Source: Corythucha ciliata (lineage: Eukaryota > Arthropoda > Insecta > Hemiptera > Tingidae). From it: a stretch of DNA of 64,000 bases. Below the pieces are notes generated by a model. The model saw only the letters and a list, made by a program, of their open reading frames with translations, was not told where the DNA came from and searched no databases. The stretch covers positions 32,240,001-32,304,000 of the forward strand of contig CM075943.1 of assembly GCA_038030265.1 (NCBI GenBank), in the 5' to 3' direction. Shown one piece after another: positions 35,822 through 46,863 of the stretch (its first letter is position 1; each line of letters begins with the position of its first letter). A program made the position numbers and the translations under genes.

Positions 35822-36405
35822 AGTAACTATTCAATATTCATACGCCCGGGGAGTTCCTGGTAAAATTAATAATTATTTTAGAAAAACTGGCACTGTATCA
35901 CATAATTATCCGTAAAATGAGATAAATATCATCCCCGCACACCTTGAGGTGTATTATTCGATAGACCACGTTATTACAAATACATAGCACAGGAAACGAA
36001 CAAAACGCTTACCCTTGCATAAACAAATTAAATAAACTTTGATATGTTAAAATAGTGAGCGAGAATAACGCACCTGCTTGAACTCATACCCAGCAAGGAA
36101 TTCCCCATTTGAGTGGTTTTGAAGTAAATTTGATTAATTCTATCGAAATGAACGTATTGGTCGTTAAAGGTACATAATATAAGAAATTGGTTTAGTTATT
36201 AAATAGCAGAAAAATGCAATTTCGTCAATGTTCAGACGGTCAGACCCAAAAATTGTTAAGGGGGAGTTCTACATGTGTTTCATCGACCCCCCTCCAATCA
36301 TACCTCGCCGACTCGGCGTTACGTAAATTGTTGCCGTATTTCTGCACCAATCCTGGATTTCAAGGTCTCATTTAAATCTTCTAGTGTGCTAGAAGTATGA
36401 AAACT
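34062..36405. other. No gene seen; pyrimidine-rich sequence and a long T tract
   Basis: Frames at 34589-35322 follow CT-rich stretches (34500-34710, 35060-35155) and are not coding-like. A T tract of about 37 lies at 35782-35818. G tracts lie near 34202-34212 and 34928-34938. Confidence 0.5.
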
Positions 36406-36900
36406 AAACATACTCATTAGCGGCTGAAATAGGGAAAAACGCTAATTCACGGTTCGATAATTCGGTTGTTATTTCGCGTTTTTAATGGAGATAAATCTTA
36501 CAGCTCCAAACCACAGCAAAGCTCCAAACCATACGAAACCACAGCAAAGCTAGTACCACAGCAAGATGGTACTCAGAACCATAGTAAAACTTCAACCACA
36601 ACAGAATTCAAAAACTCAACAAAGCTCCAAACCACTGCAAAGTACCAATCACAAAAAGCTCCAACCAAACCACAGCAAAACACCAGCCACAACAAAAGTC
36701 AAACCAAAGCAAGCTCCAACCGCGAAAAGCTCTAACCACAGTAAAGCCCCAACCATAGCAAAGCCTCAAACCACAGCAAAACTCCAAATTACATCAAATC
36801 TTCAGACCTATACCAAAGCATCAATCAAACTCGGGCGAAATTTTCAATATTTTGTTGCAAAATGCAAAACGTTTAATTTTAGTGAGAATTAGCCGTTAGC
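36406..36900 (+). repeat. Minisatellite, type epsilon (CACAGCAAAGCTCC unit), flanked by type-alpha units
   Basis: From about 36500 to 36830 a unit of 18-20 bp around CACAGCAAAGCTCCAAAC is repeated about 17 times, giving two overlapping Thr/Lys/Ser/Gln-rich open frames (36466-36735, 36566-36892) that are by-products. Reverse type-alpha units flank it at 36418-36455 and 36865-36900, so it may have arisen within an alpha array. Confidence 0.75.
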
Positions 36901-37227
36901 ACGTTTAAAGAGGTAAATTGTCGGTTTCAAGTGACGATGCAATAAAGTGTGAACAACGTCTCTTCTTAGTGCGCAACCGTTGGTTTCAAGTTTTCGACCT
37001 CTGACTTTCGGTCTCTTAAGTCGACTTCTCTTCATTTGTTGCGAACACGTAAGGCTATACAGAGGGATCTTGAGCTCAGGGCTAAGCCCCTCTAAACATT
37101 TTTGCCTAAATCCGCCCCTGGTAGTTACGTGCATAAATACAGGTTTTGTAACATTAAACACATCCGCTAGGTATTCTTGGTATTAAAACAAGGTCAGAGA
37201 TAAGGAAAAATTATACTTGCTAATCTC

Positions 37228-37281
<54 letters not shown>

Positions 37282-39467
37282 CATCATCATCATCATCATA
37301 ATAGTAATAATTCTTTATTTTTGGTTTTGAAAAGCTTGGTACAGATGTGGCTCTGTTCTAAGGGGTGGGGGGCTGCTTTACTCTTCTACTTTTTTCCATT
37401 GAGAAATAAATGAAAGGTATGACTTCTCCCCCCCCCTTTTCATCATAGTGAAATTCCCTATCCGAGCAATCGTCGTCGAGCCTGTACTAACGAAAGATAC
37501 CTTGCAGTTCGTGGAGGTGTTGGAGGGGAAAAGAATTTCCCTTCCCCCTCAAATTCCCTTGTTACACGTGTGTTCCCATAGAGACCGGGGCTTAGCAGAA
37601 AGATTGCTTCACGTGAACGAGGAGGTACTGGAGTTAAAGGGATTAAATACGTTGAGAATGTCTTTCTGGGAAGGGATCTTCAGGGGATATTGAGGAAGAG
37701 GGAGGGTCAATTTAGAAAAGAACCCATTGCCAGTGTGACGTCTGATTTGTCTCTTTTTCCATTTCTTTTTAAGGATTTCCCCCTTTGCTAGGAATACAAA
37801 GAGAACCTGTTGGCCTTTTCTTTTTATATATCTCAAGTTATTGATCCTGGATCGCAACTATAGGCTTTCCATAGCCTGTCACTTTATTCGGCGTAATATC
37901 TACAGTCGAAAACAAAGGTGAAGTCATTTTGTTACTCAATGATAAAACCGGAGTTTTGCCGAAGGAAGCCTAGGACTCTCACCTTCTCCATTCAGTAAAA
38001 TCGCCGTTTTCGTCTTCTTCCTCAACCACCTCAGTTACCGCTCCTATACACTTATCAAGTTATCGGCCTGCTTGAACGTAAACCGCATGAATACATCCAC
38101 TTTATCTTCCCCCTTGATGTCATTTCTTCACCGCAAATTTAAAGGTGCTTACAGCCTTCAGCAATATTTTAGTCCTCCATATAGCGCATATTTTTTTTTT
38201 AAATACACGCTGAAAAAATTCATAGTGCTTTTCGTGGGAAATGTCCTTCTTTTTTTTTACAACTCTCAACGTTTTTCTTTCACCTTGTTCAAGAAGTGTG
38301 CCACTTTTAAGTGAAAGTTTAATATTATTATACCACGTTAGCTGAGGTGGAATGTTAATTAAGTAAAGTGGCAGTGGTTGTTAGAGTGGGAAGTCGCTAC
38401 TCCAACCCCCAACCCCTGCACCGTTCCGCGTTTGGAAATAAATGGATCTGCGAGATAAAAGACAAGCTTGTTTGGCTAATGAAAGTCACAAGAGTGATGC
38501 CCGGAGATGGTGGCGTTGAAAAAGCGGTGGATAATAGGACTTGTAGAATGGTGGGGGGGGGGTTACTATAAGAAGTCTATACATATAGCGCGCGGAGGGG
38601 TTTAAACTGGTTGCGATTTTATTCGGTAGGAGCAGGGTAAAAGGATTTAATGTATCTCTGTTTAAGCACTTGATCATACATTTAAAAGCAGTTCCTTCTA
38701 TACTTACCTTTCTAACGAGTGAGAGAGGTAGACTGAGTCTGTTACGGCCCAAGTGAAGAGAGAATCGCGGGCAATGAAAGGTTGTATGGTTTCAATGGTT
38801 GAGTGCTGCAGTCAGTGAGTGAGCTCTTGTGCGAAAACAGTACAGGGATTCAGACTCATAAAAAAAAAGAGAGAGAAAGAGAGTGACGAAGGCTTTTCCT
38901 CGGTAGAAACAAGTTGCTAAAACACGTACCAGCAACATTCCGGGGCCTTTTTAACTTGATAAAGTCTCTCAACCAGTAAGCCCTTATTTTACTTCGAACG
39001 TGCCCTTTTTATAACAAGAGAATATTGCTTTTTAATTTGCATAATAAAGTGAGAAAATCGAAGAGTGTTCTTTACAAATTGATGTCAGCACACACATACA
39101 ATTTTTTTTTTTTGCCTCATCACTTCCTTTTCCCCAGGGGAACATGAAAGCAAACGGTATATTTAAAAAAAAAGACGGCCAACGAAACTTAACAAATGGC
39201 TTGTGGGCATGCATAATTTTCGCCAACATCAAGTGTTGGGGAATCGATTCAGACACGTTGAAGGGTAATTATACTTATACTATAAACGTTCCCAGTCCTT
39301 CCTATGTAGACTCACCTCAGAGGGTGGGGTTAAATGTGAATTTTTCGCGTAGATCTTGAAAGCAAGACGTCTTATCGGGTCAGCCAATAATTATACTGTG
39401 AAAGCCGATGAAATTTGCGTAACATGTTGTCAAATACATTTTTCCATAATTCTAACCGTTCACGATA
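36901..39467. other. No gene seen; trinucleotide microsatellite
   Basis: An AAT repeat followed by a CAT repeat covers about 37229-37302. Short frames (for example 37448-37693 plus, 37609-37857 minus) show no domain. Nothing else was recognised. Confidence 0.5.
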
Positions 39468-39469
39468 TA

Positions 39470-40108
39470 CAGTAGAACCTGGTTATAACTTATAAGCAAC
39501 CTCTATACAAGAAAAATCTCTATATGTATAAGAAAAAAAATTCGTAGGGCCCTGCAATTCTGGGCCAAAAACCTGGCTATAAGAAATTTCATCACCTTTG
39601 TACAAGCAAGATTTTAAACCCAATCCAACCTCCGTATAAGAAAGATTCTGCGTTCAGAACCTGGTTATAAGAAAGATCGCGTCTCTGAACGATCTCGAAC
39701 CGTCGGGTATAGAGACCCTCGCAATTTTTGTGTACTCAGGATTTTTGACAAAGGCATGTGCCAGAAACACCGAAGGTTCTGCTCCCACCAATTCTAGCAT
39801 ATCCTTTCTTTCCCTATCTTTTATTTTACAGTTCGGTATGAACATGCCTCCTTTAAAAAACGTCACAATCCCTTAGGAAAAGGCATACAAAAATTGCGCA
39901 TGCAATAATAAGATATACGCATGTAAAATATAAATAATGATTTTCTGATTAGTCAAAGTATTTTAATTTCCCAAAACCTCTTTATAAGAAAGTTCATGAT
40001 CGGGAAACCTGCCTATAAGAAAAACCGGATTAGAGGAAAACCTCTATATATATGTATAAGCAAGAATCAAGCTTTCCCCCTGAGCTTGCATATATCCAGG
40101 TTTTACTG
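39470..40108. mobile_element. pogo/Tc1-like MITE with TA target duplication
   Basis: The left end CAGTAGAACCTGGTTATA and the right end, read inward, CAGTAAAACCTGGATATA differ at two positions. TA flanks both sides (39468-39469, 40109-40110). The CAGTARAACCT terminus is typical of pogo-like elements. The interior repeats CCTCTATAAGAAA-like blocks in direct orientation. There is no transposase. Confidence 0.75.
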
Positions 40109-40110
40109 TA

Positions 40111-40599
40111 CTCGCTCTTGGAATCCGGGTGGAAAATCAAAAGGGAGTATTTTGACACCGTTGGAAGATGTTGCTGAGAAGAATTTATTAAGAATTCGTA
40201 TTGAAGTAGACTGTTCATGTTGAGTGATTAGAAAGGCCCTCCATTTGATTTTCTCAGGTTTAACTGCGGTGTGCGCTCTTCTTATACGGTCAAAAGGAGG
40301 GCACCCGGTAGCCGTGCCCTTCTTGCACAAAATATAATATACAATCATCGTTCGGCGTTTTAATCACACAGTAATATCATCTGCGTAGTGTATCGCCTTA
40401 ATTACCTCGTTCTGGAGAGATGTAAAAGGGCGAGTCATTGCCAAACAACTAAAAACCGAATCGGGCCCAAGATTGAACCTTGCGGCACACCATTTAAAAC
40501 GGCCGTTGCTAGACATTTGGTCACTGAACCAAACTCTTTGGAGGCATGGGCGAAGTATAAAGGGTGAGCCTGGAGGGCCCCCTCAAATGGGCCAACACC
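40111..40599. other. No gene seen
   Basis: The 81-codon minus frame ending at 40348 overlaps the MITE terminus and is not recognised. Confidence 0.45.
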
Positions 40600-41715
40600 G
40601 AGAAATTATATTTTTATAGGATCCAAACCGTGAAACTGATTTCTGAATGTGCCAGATCCGCGAAATTAGGAATTTGAAGGCGCTAACAATAAGTCCATGA
40701 AATTGTTTTTTTTTTTTTTTTTTCAAAATTACAATCCAGTGAAATTGGTTATTTGAATGAGCTCACTCCCCGAAATCGCTTTTAGAGTACCTAAAACAGC
40801 ATTGCGAAATTTTGAATTTGACGCACAAAAATCTGCGAAATCATTTTTTAGGATGTACGAGCCCCACAAAATTGGTTTTTTAATGAGCCAACCACGAAAA
40901 ACTTTGATTTTCAGGGGAATATCCCAGTGAAATTGTTATAAGACTGTTATGAAATTGTTAATGCGTGAAGGCCGATCTCACGAAATTGTACATTTGAAAG
41001 GAACCAGACACTCGAAATCGGTTTATCGAGAATGCCAAACCGTTGAATTTTCATTTTTGGCGGGTTAGCCCCTCGATTCTTTTAATGTGCAGACATGTTG
41101 TTCTTAATGAGCGAAATTTCATTTTTAAATAAATGAGATCCACCTGGTTTTCCAGTGTGTAACGTTGCCTTTTTTTTGTGGCGAGCCATAATCCTGTGAT
41201 ACTGGTTTTAAATGGATAAGCCCTGCGAAATTTTATTTTTAAAAATAGGCAGACCCACGAAATTGGTAGGTACCTACCTATTTAAAATGAGAAACCCAAT
41301 AACCTGAAAAATTTGGTTTTTAAGGTGGTTTTTAAGGTGGTGATTCGTTGGCTTTTTCAGGAAGCTGAGTCCGCAAAGTTGGTTTTTGAGTTAGCCAAAC
41401 CGACAAATTTGTTTTTGTTTTTATAATGAGTTCTTGAATCAGTCTTAGATTCGCGAAATTTGAACTAAGAAAAAGCCCAACCCGCAGAATTGCTTTTCGT
41501 GAGGTACCAAACCCGTGAAATTTCTTTCTAGATTGAGGCAAACACCGTGAGATTGGATGATTGATCGGTAAACCCCACGAAATTGGCTTTTTATAGGCAA
41601 TCCAACCAGTGAAATTAGGATTTTCAGTGAGTAAAACCGATGTATGTTTTTGTGAGTGCCAATAATCCGAAAATGTTAGACTTTTAATAGGCTGAACCAG
41701 CCGAAATTTTAAATA
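40600..41715 (-). repeat. Long type-beta array, reverse orientation
   Basis: About 28 imperfect units of roughly 40 bp, with GAGCCAAACCCGCGAAATTG-like cores. The 142-codon minus frame at 41332-41760 comes from this array and the SINE tail. CATGGGCGAAGTATAAAG at about 40546, just left of the array, is reminiscent of the hAT terminus at 5092, but no right end was found. Confidence 0.78.
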
Positions 41716-41728
41716 AATTAAATGAAAG

Positions 41729-41890
41729 TGATATCTTTCCGGACGACGATGGAAGGGCATAGCCCAACACGATTCGAGTTTCGAGAAAAAATGGGATCCC
41801 CGTCGGGATTTGAACCCGCAACCTCAGGATTACTAGTCCAGCACGCTGCCAATTGCGCCACGGTGACGCTTTTGGGAGTCGTACTCCGAG
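41729..41890 (-). repeat. tRNA-Thr-like SINE
   Basis: Head at 41795-41867 (minus) with anticodon loop CTAGTAA (anticodon AGT) and an intact T arm; acceptor pairing is weaker than in the 3.6-kb copy. T-rich spacer and the tail cgaatcgtgttgggctat, ccttccatcgtcgtccgg follow. Beyond the 5' boundary, the block agctaagccgaacc is in the opposite orientation to that beside the 3.6-kb copy. Confidence 0.8.
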
Positions 41891-41944
41891 GAATCAGCTA
41901 AGCCGAACCTCACCCAGGGCCATTGATTCTCGAAACTCTAGGCG

Positions 41945-42050
41945 TTTCTCCTAGTAGTAGTAGTACCTTTTATTGCCCTTTTGAGGAGCCAAAAGGATCA
42001 TAGGACCACCGAATATAAAGTAGCATACCGTCCTTCCTGAAGAAGGATCT
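41945..42050 (-). repeat. Possible non-LTR retrotransposon 3' end with TAC repeat tail
   Basis: Second copy of the repeat at 10581-10665. On the minus strand it ends in gggcaataaaaggtac followed by about four TAC repeats, a common tail form of some LINE clades. No coding part is attached. Confidence 0.5.
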
Positions 42051-42950
42051 CAAATAGTCACCTTAAAGTCAAGAATTAAAGTTTAGAAGTGATAGTTTTG
42101 AAGATATAAGAACTTAAGTTATGTCTATACAGGGGGGAAGGAGATAAGTGTGACAAAAATTTTTGGGTGATAGTAGGCCTCATTTGCGACCGAAATTACC
42201 ATATACACCATGGTCCGAAAATCAATACCCTTCGAGATATGATTTTTCTAACGATTTTTAAGGCTTACATCATTTTTTTTTTACTAACGGCGAGAAACTC
42301 GCATTTAATTTGAATTTTTGCAACTTTTGGTGATGGATTCGGAAAGAGCACACTGTCTGTCAGGACTGTTCTGTCAGGATTAGCCATTTTCGATAGAAGT
42401 TAACTATTTTATGTGTCCTTAAATGCGGCTCAAAGTCGTGCAAATCGGGGAATTAATTTTTTTCAAAAAAAGTCAGTCCCCGTTTGTCCACACTAAATCT
42501 GAGTGAACGGACAACCCGTGATTCAGACAAACATCTTCAAAGTGTCCTTTACAAAAATAGTCATAAGCGTTTTCTTAGTTGTTTGGTGATTTTTCGTCAG
42601 AAATGACAATTTCTTAGAAAAAATAATGATTTTTCTCTTCAAAATCGCTTGTTTTGACCTGAAAAATTTGAACAAGTTTTGTTATTTTAACGTGATAAAA
42701 AGTACTAAAACCTAATCCAAAGCTATACGTTGAATCAAACTGATTATGCCCGTCTACCAAAGTAACAAAAAATGTCGCTCCGGCCGCTGGCTGTCGGGTT
42801 AAGTGCATTACACTACTACAAGTTTCGATGTTTTTAGTTATTTATCTATTATTCGGCATTAATTAACATTTCACGTTGTTACTCTACATTTTTATAGCCA
42901 TTCTTGCTGAATAATCGCAAATTAAGTTAAATTAACGAAATTCGTAATCT

Positions 42951-45020
42951 CCACGAAAACCCATGACATGGCCACCCTATATTATGCAACTGCACTCCAC
43001 AAAAAAGCTCTGTAGGGATATCTGGGAGCGAACAAGATACCCTCCGCATAAAATCTCGTACAACAAAGCTTCAGAAGAACTTAAAAATGCACTAAAAGAG
43101 TATAGAGAGCAAAATATCCACTCCGATCTTCAAAATTTAAGCCCTGATGACGGATCTCTATGGAGGAAGACTAAAGCGCTAACGAAAAGAAGAGAGAATA
43201 TTCCTCCACTAAAAATTAATAATAATTGGTTAACGACTCCAGAAGAGAAAGTACATGCCTTCGCAAACAGTTTATCCAATCAATTCTCTCCCAACCCTCA
43301 AAACGACCCCGTTTTTTGCCAAACAGTTGAAAATCAAATGAACGAACCTCTCCAGTTATCACCTCTTCCACCTCTCTTCACGCCCTCACAAGTTCGTGAT
43401 ATTATAAATTACTCCCCCACAAAAAAGGCACCCGGCGAAGACCAAATCGTACAACCGCTCCTAAAAGCACTCCCTAGAAAGGGCCTAGTTCTGCTAACCC
43501 AGATCTACAACACCGTCATTCGCTTAGCGTACTATCCTTCAAAGTGGAAGCATGCAATGATCGTAATGATTCCCAAACCAGGAAAAAACAGCCAAAGCAT
43601 TCAAGGATACCGGCCTATTAGCCTGCTCTCACTTCTTTCCAAAGTCTTTGAAAGATTACTCCTATCACGACTGCTGCCCCTCCTCGAACCGATACTACCA
43701 TCAACGCAGTTTGGCTTTTGTTTCAAACTTTCATACACTCAACAACTTCACAGGGTAGTCGACAAAATACTGAATACGTATGAAGAAAAACATGTTTGTA
43801 TGGGATTGTTCATCGATAATGAAAAAGCGTTTGACAAGGTTTGGCATAGCGGACTGCTGCTAAAACTCAGACCACATCTACCTGACACCTACTTCAGGAT
43901 CAACAAATCTTATCTATCCGGAAGAACCTACAGTGTCACTTACAGAGGCGCGAAATCCAGATCGCACGCAATTAACGATGGGGTACCGCAGGGTAGCGTC
44001 CTTGGCCCCATTCTCTACCTCATCTATGTCAGCGACTTCCCTAACAATCCAGATATCCTTACAGCTATGTCGCCTGATGATGTCGCCGTGCTAGCTAAAA
44101 GTAACTCGTGTGAACGATCGAGCCAGATGTTGCAGCTACATGCCGATATAATTGAAACATGGTCTAAGCACTGGAGAGTCAAAATAAATGCTTCGAAATC
44201 CACCGTTGTCAAATTCACAAACCGCATAAAAGTCACGCAGCATCCGATCTCTATGAACGGGACTATCGTTCCTGAATCAAACCACGTACGGTACTTGGGG
44301 TTGACACTGGATAAGAAACTCACGTGGCACGACCACTTAAATTTGACCATCAAGAAATCCCGTGCAAGAATGTACATACTGAAACCGCTTCTTTCAAGTA
44401 CAGCACTAGGTCTTCAGACAAAACGCCTAATATACACATCACTCATAAGACCTATTTGGATGTATGGATGTCAAATATGGGGAACAGCATCGAACAGCCA
44501 AATTAAAAAATTGCAAACACTACAAAACCGAATCCTTAGAATTATTACTAAAGCACCATGGTACATACGAAATTCAACACTGCACTCGGATTTGAATATC
44601 CCATTGGTCAACGAAATTCTTAAGAACAGCAGCCACCGACACTTCACAGCGCTTGAATCCCATGAAAACATAGAACTCCAATATCTAGTCAACAATACAC
44701 CACCTACTCGTGACAAAAGAAGGCTCAAGAGGAAAAGAACAACCGACTTATTGGGATGAACTATGATGCTGCTCCACAACAAAAGGACCTGTGATAATTG
44801 AAACCTGCTCTGTGATAACTAAAAACCTATCTGTGATAAACCCAACTAATTTTGCATCCAAATAGTGAAAACATAAGACAAAATCAATTGAGTGAGGCGT
44901 GTCAATGGACACCCACCACTCGTCAAGTGCCGCGTGAATTAGATTCAATCTACGAATATTAGTTGGATCACAGCTCTAATGTATAATAATACAATAAAAG
45001 TTAAAAAAAAAAAAAAAAAA
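42951..45020 (+). mobile_element. 5'-truncated Jockey-like non-LTR retrotransposon
   Basis: Contains the reverse transcriptase frame, a 3' UTR with three imperfect ctgtgataa repeats (about 44785-44840), and an 18-A tail at 45003-45020. The endonuclease and ORF1 are missing, as expected of 5' truncation during target-primed reverse transcription. It sits in the centre of foldback copy B. AAATTCGT occurs at 42940-42947 and directly after the A tail, a possible target duplication. Confidence 0.88.
42963..44759 (+). CDS. Jockey-like reverse transcriptase, C-terminal part of ORF2
   Basis: 598 codons, uninterrupted. Residues about 1-140 match the region after the endonuclease. RT blocks follow: MIPKPGKN and GYRPISLLS (about 203-223), FGFCFKLSYTQQLHRV (250-265), FIDNEKAFDKVWH with the first catalytic Asp (283-295), GVPQGSVLGPILYLIYVSD (340-358) and RYLGLTLDKKLTWHDHL. 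The YADD active site reads SPDD (370-373): both Asp remain but Tyr and Ala are replaced. The usual FGFR Arg is Cys. The thumb and C-terminal region (YGCQIWGTAS) are normal. The first Met is only the first in-frame ATG after the truncation point; the natural ORF2 start is missing. An open frame with altered active site suggests a fairly recent but probably inactive copy. Confidence 0.9.
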   Translation: MTWPPYIMQLHSTKKLCRDIWERTRYPPHKISYNKASEELKNALKEYREQNIHSDLQNLSPDDGSLWRKTKALTKRRENIPPLKINNNWLTTPEEKVHAFANSLSNQFSPNPQNDPVFCQTVENQMNEPLQLSPLPPLFTPSQVRDIINYSPTKKAPGEDQIVQPLLKALPRKGLVLLTQIYNTVIRLAYYPSKWKHAMIVMIPKPGKNSQSIQGYRPISLLSLLSKVFERLLLSRLLPLLEPILPSTQFGFCFKLSYTQQLHRVVDKILNTYEEKHVCMGLFIDNEKAFDKVWHSGLLLKLRPHLPDTYFRINKSYLSGRTYSVTYRGAKSRSHAINDGVPQGSVLGPILYLIYVSDFPNNPDILTAMSPDDVAVLAKSNSCERSSQMLQLHADIIETWSKHWRVKINASKSTVVKFTNRIKVTQHPISMNGTIVPESNHVRYLGLTLDKKLTWHDHLNLTIKKSRARMYILKPLLSSTALGLQTKRLIYTSLIRPIWMYGCQIWGTASNSQIKKLQTLQNRILRIITKAPWYIRNSTLHSDLNIPLVNEILKNSSHRHFTALESHENIELQYLVNNTPPTRDKRRLKRKRTTDLLG

Positions 45021-46174
45021 TTCGTTCCGGCACCTGGCGGTCGGAAAGAGTGCATTTCATTATGTGTACGGATACCCTAAGCCGTCCCAGAAGTAATAAT
45101 TTTGATACCATTATTTGTTTCATTAAGCCGAACTTCTTCCTCTATTTTCACCACCCTCTCTTCAAAAATGTCGAAAAGTTTCAGTAGTTTTCCAAGGGCT
45201 TTGTTATATTAAATTTTCGTGCCGCATTTTATAATACCTAAACGTGTGAATTTAAGCGATTTTTTTGAAATTTCATCCCCCCCCCTTCAAGTTTTCGATA
45301 AATCTCAATGGAACCCAGAGCTTTCGTTACATTAGATTATTGAGCCGCATTTTAGAGCGCTAAGATGAACTAGTGAAGTTCAACGCTATTTTTACACTTC
45401 CACACCGGAAGGACCATTCCCACCACCTTGACTTTTTCGAAAAATTAAAATGGGAATCAAAGGCTACTCTAACATGGAGTATACGTACCGAATATAATGC
45501 TTCTAGAATAAACTGGTGACTTGTAGTGATTTTTTGATCATTTCAAGCCGTATTTTCCCCCCCACCACCTTGACCGATTTGGCCCAAATGCAATACCGAC
45601 CGGTGTCTTATGACTACTGATTTTTTTAGATAAAGCGTGTTCCGCTAAATTAATTTCTACGAGAGTTATCGTGCTAAAAAGACCACACACTTACTTCCAC
45701 CCCCGGGGGCACCACCCCCTCCCCCTCGACTTTTTCAAAAAATTAAAATGGGAATCAAAGGCTAGTCTAACATGGAGTATACGTACCGAATATCATGCTT
45801 CGAGAATCAACTGGTGATTTTTAGTGATTTTTTGACGACTTCAAGCCCGATTTTCCCCCCCTCCACCTTGACCGATTTGGCCCAAATGCAATACCGACCG
45901 GTGTCTTATGACTACTAATTTTTGTGCCAAAGCGCGTTCCGCTAAACTAATTTCTTCGAGAGTTATCGTGCTAACAAGAAAACGGCCATAATATTATAAA
46001 TAAACATATATATATATAAATATATATATATAATAAATATATAGATATATATGAATTCCGGAGACCACTGAATTCGTGTTCTAGAGGTTCTGAAACATGA
46101 AAAAAACATGACATGACCCATGTTTGCCACCATCACGACGAGACCAATAGTGCATTTTCAGAATGAAATGCACT
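45021..46174. repeat. Satellite-bearing element S, copy 2 (two 297-bp units)
   Basis: Starts like copy 1 (agtgcatttcatt after the ccggcacctggcgg block) directly after the Jockey A tail, and ends aatgaaatgcact. The marker ccttgaccga occurs at 45568 and 45865, again 297 bp apart. Before the units, about 45170-45420 contains two more diverged segments of about 125-145 bp that end or begin in C-rich sequence, probably older monomers. A TA-rich stretch lies at about 45990-46050. Confidence 0.82.
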
Positions 46175-46863
46175 AAAAAAAAAATACTCTATCCGACAGT
46201 CCGACACCTCAGCTGCCGGAGCGACATTTTTCATTTTTTGTTACTTTGGTAGACGGGCATAATCAGTTTGATTCAACGTATAGCTTTGGATTAGGTTTTA
46301 GTGCTTTTTACCACGTTAAAATAACAAAACTTGTTCAAATTTTTCAGGTCAAAACAAGCGATTTTGAAGAGAAAAATCATTATTTTTTCTAAGAAATCAT
46401 TTCTGACGAAAAATCACCAAACAACTAAGAAAACGCTTATGACTATTTTTGTGAAGGACACTTTGAAGATGTTTTTCTGAATCACGGGTTGTCCGTTCAC
46501 TCAGATTTAGTGTGGACAAACGGGGGCTGACTTTTGTTGAAAAAAATTAATTCCCCGATTTGCACGACTTTGAGCCGCATTCAAGGGCACACAAAATAGT
46601 TAACTTCTATCGAAAGTGGCTAATCCTGACAGAACATAATGTGCTCTTTCCGAATCCATCACCAAAAGTTGCAAAAATTCAAATTAAATGCGAGTTTCTC
46701 GCCGTTAGTAAAAAAAAATGATGTAAGCCTTAAAAATCGTTAGAAAAATCATATCTCGAAGGGTATTGATTTTCGGACCATGGTGTATATGGTAATTTCG
46801 GTCACAAATGAGGCCTTCTATCACCCAAAAATTTTTGTCACTTATCCCCTTCCACCCTGTATA

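Larger units (their letters stand above)
42130..46859. mobile_element. Foldback element family FB, copy B, expanded by insertions
   Basis: The left arm 42130 to about 42800 and the right arm about 46185-46859 are inverted copies of about 670 bp, closely matching copy A. TATA flanks both ends (42126-42129, 46860-46863). The left half of the centre (about 42800-42950) matches the centre of copy A in reverse. The rest of the centre is displaced by a Jockey-like element and satellite element S copy 2. Confidence 0.87.

Noticed and set aside
36466..36892. Thr/Ser/Lys/Gln-rich frames that could suggest a secreted or mucin-like protein
   Set aside because: They are direct translations of an 18-20 bp minisatellite in two frames, with no signal peptide or conserved end.
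37229..37302. CRISPR-like regular repeats
   Set aside because: It is an AAT/CAT microsatellite; no spaced repeat arrays of the CRISPR kind exist in the window, which is eukaryotic.
41795..41867. tRNA-Thr(AGT) gene
   Set aside because: Acceptor and anticodon stems have mismatches, and the sequence is the head of a SINE with the family tail.
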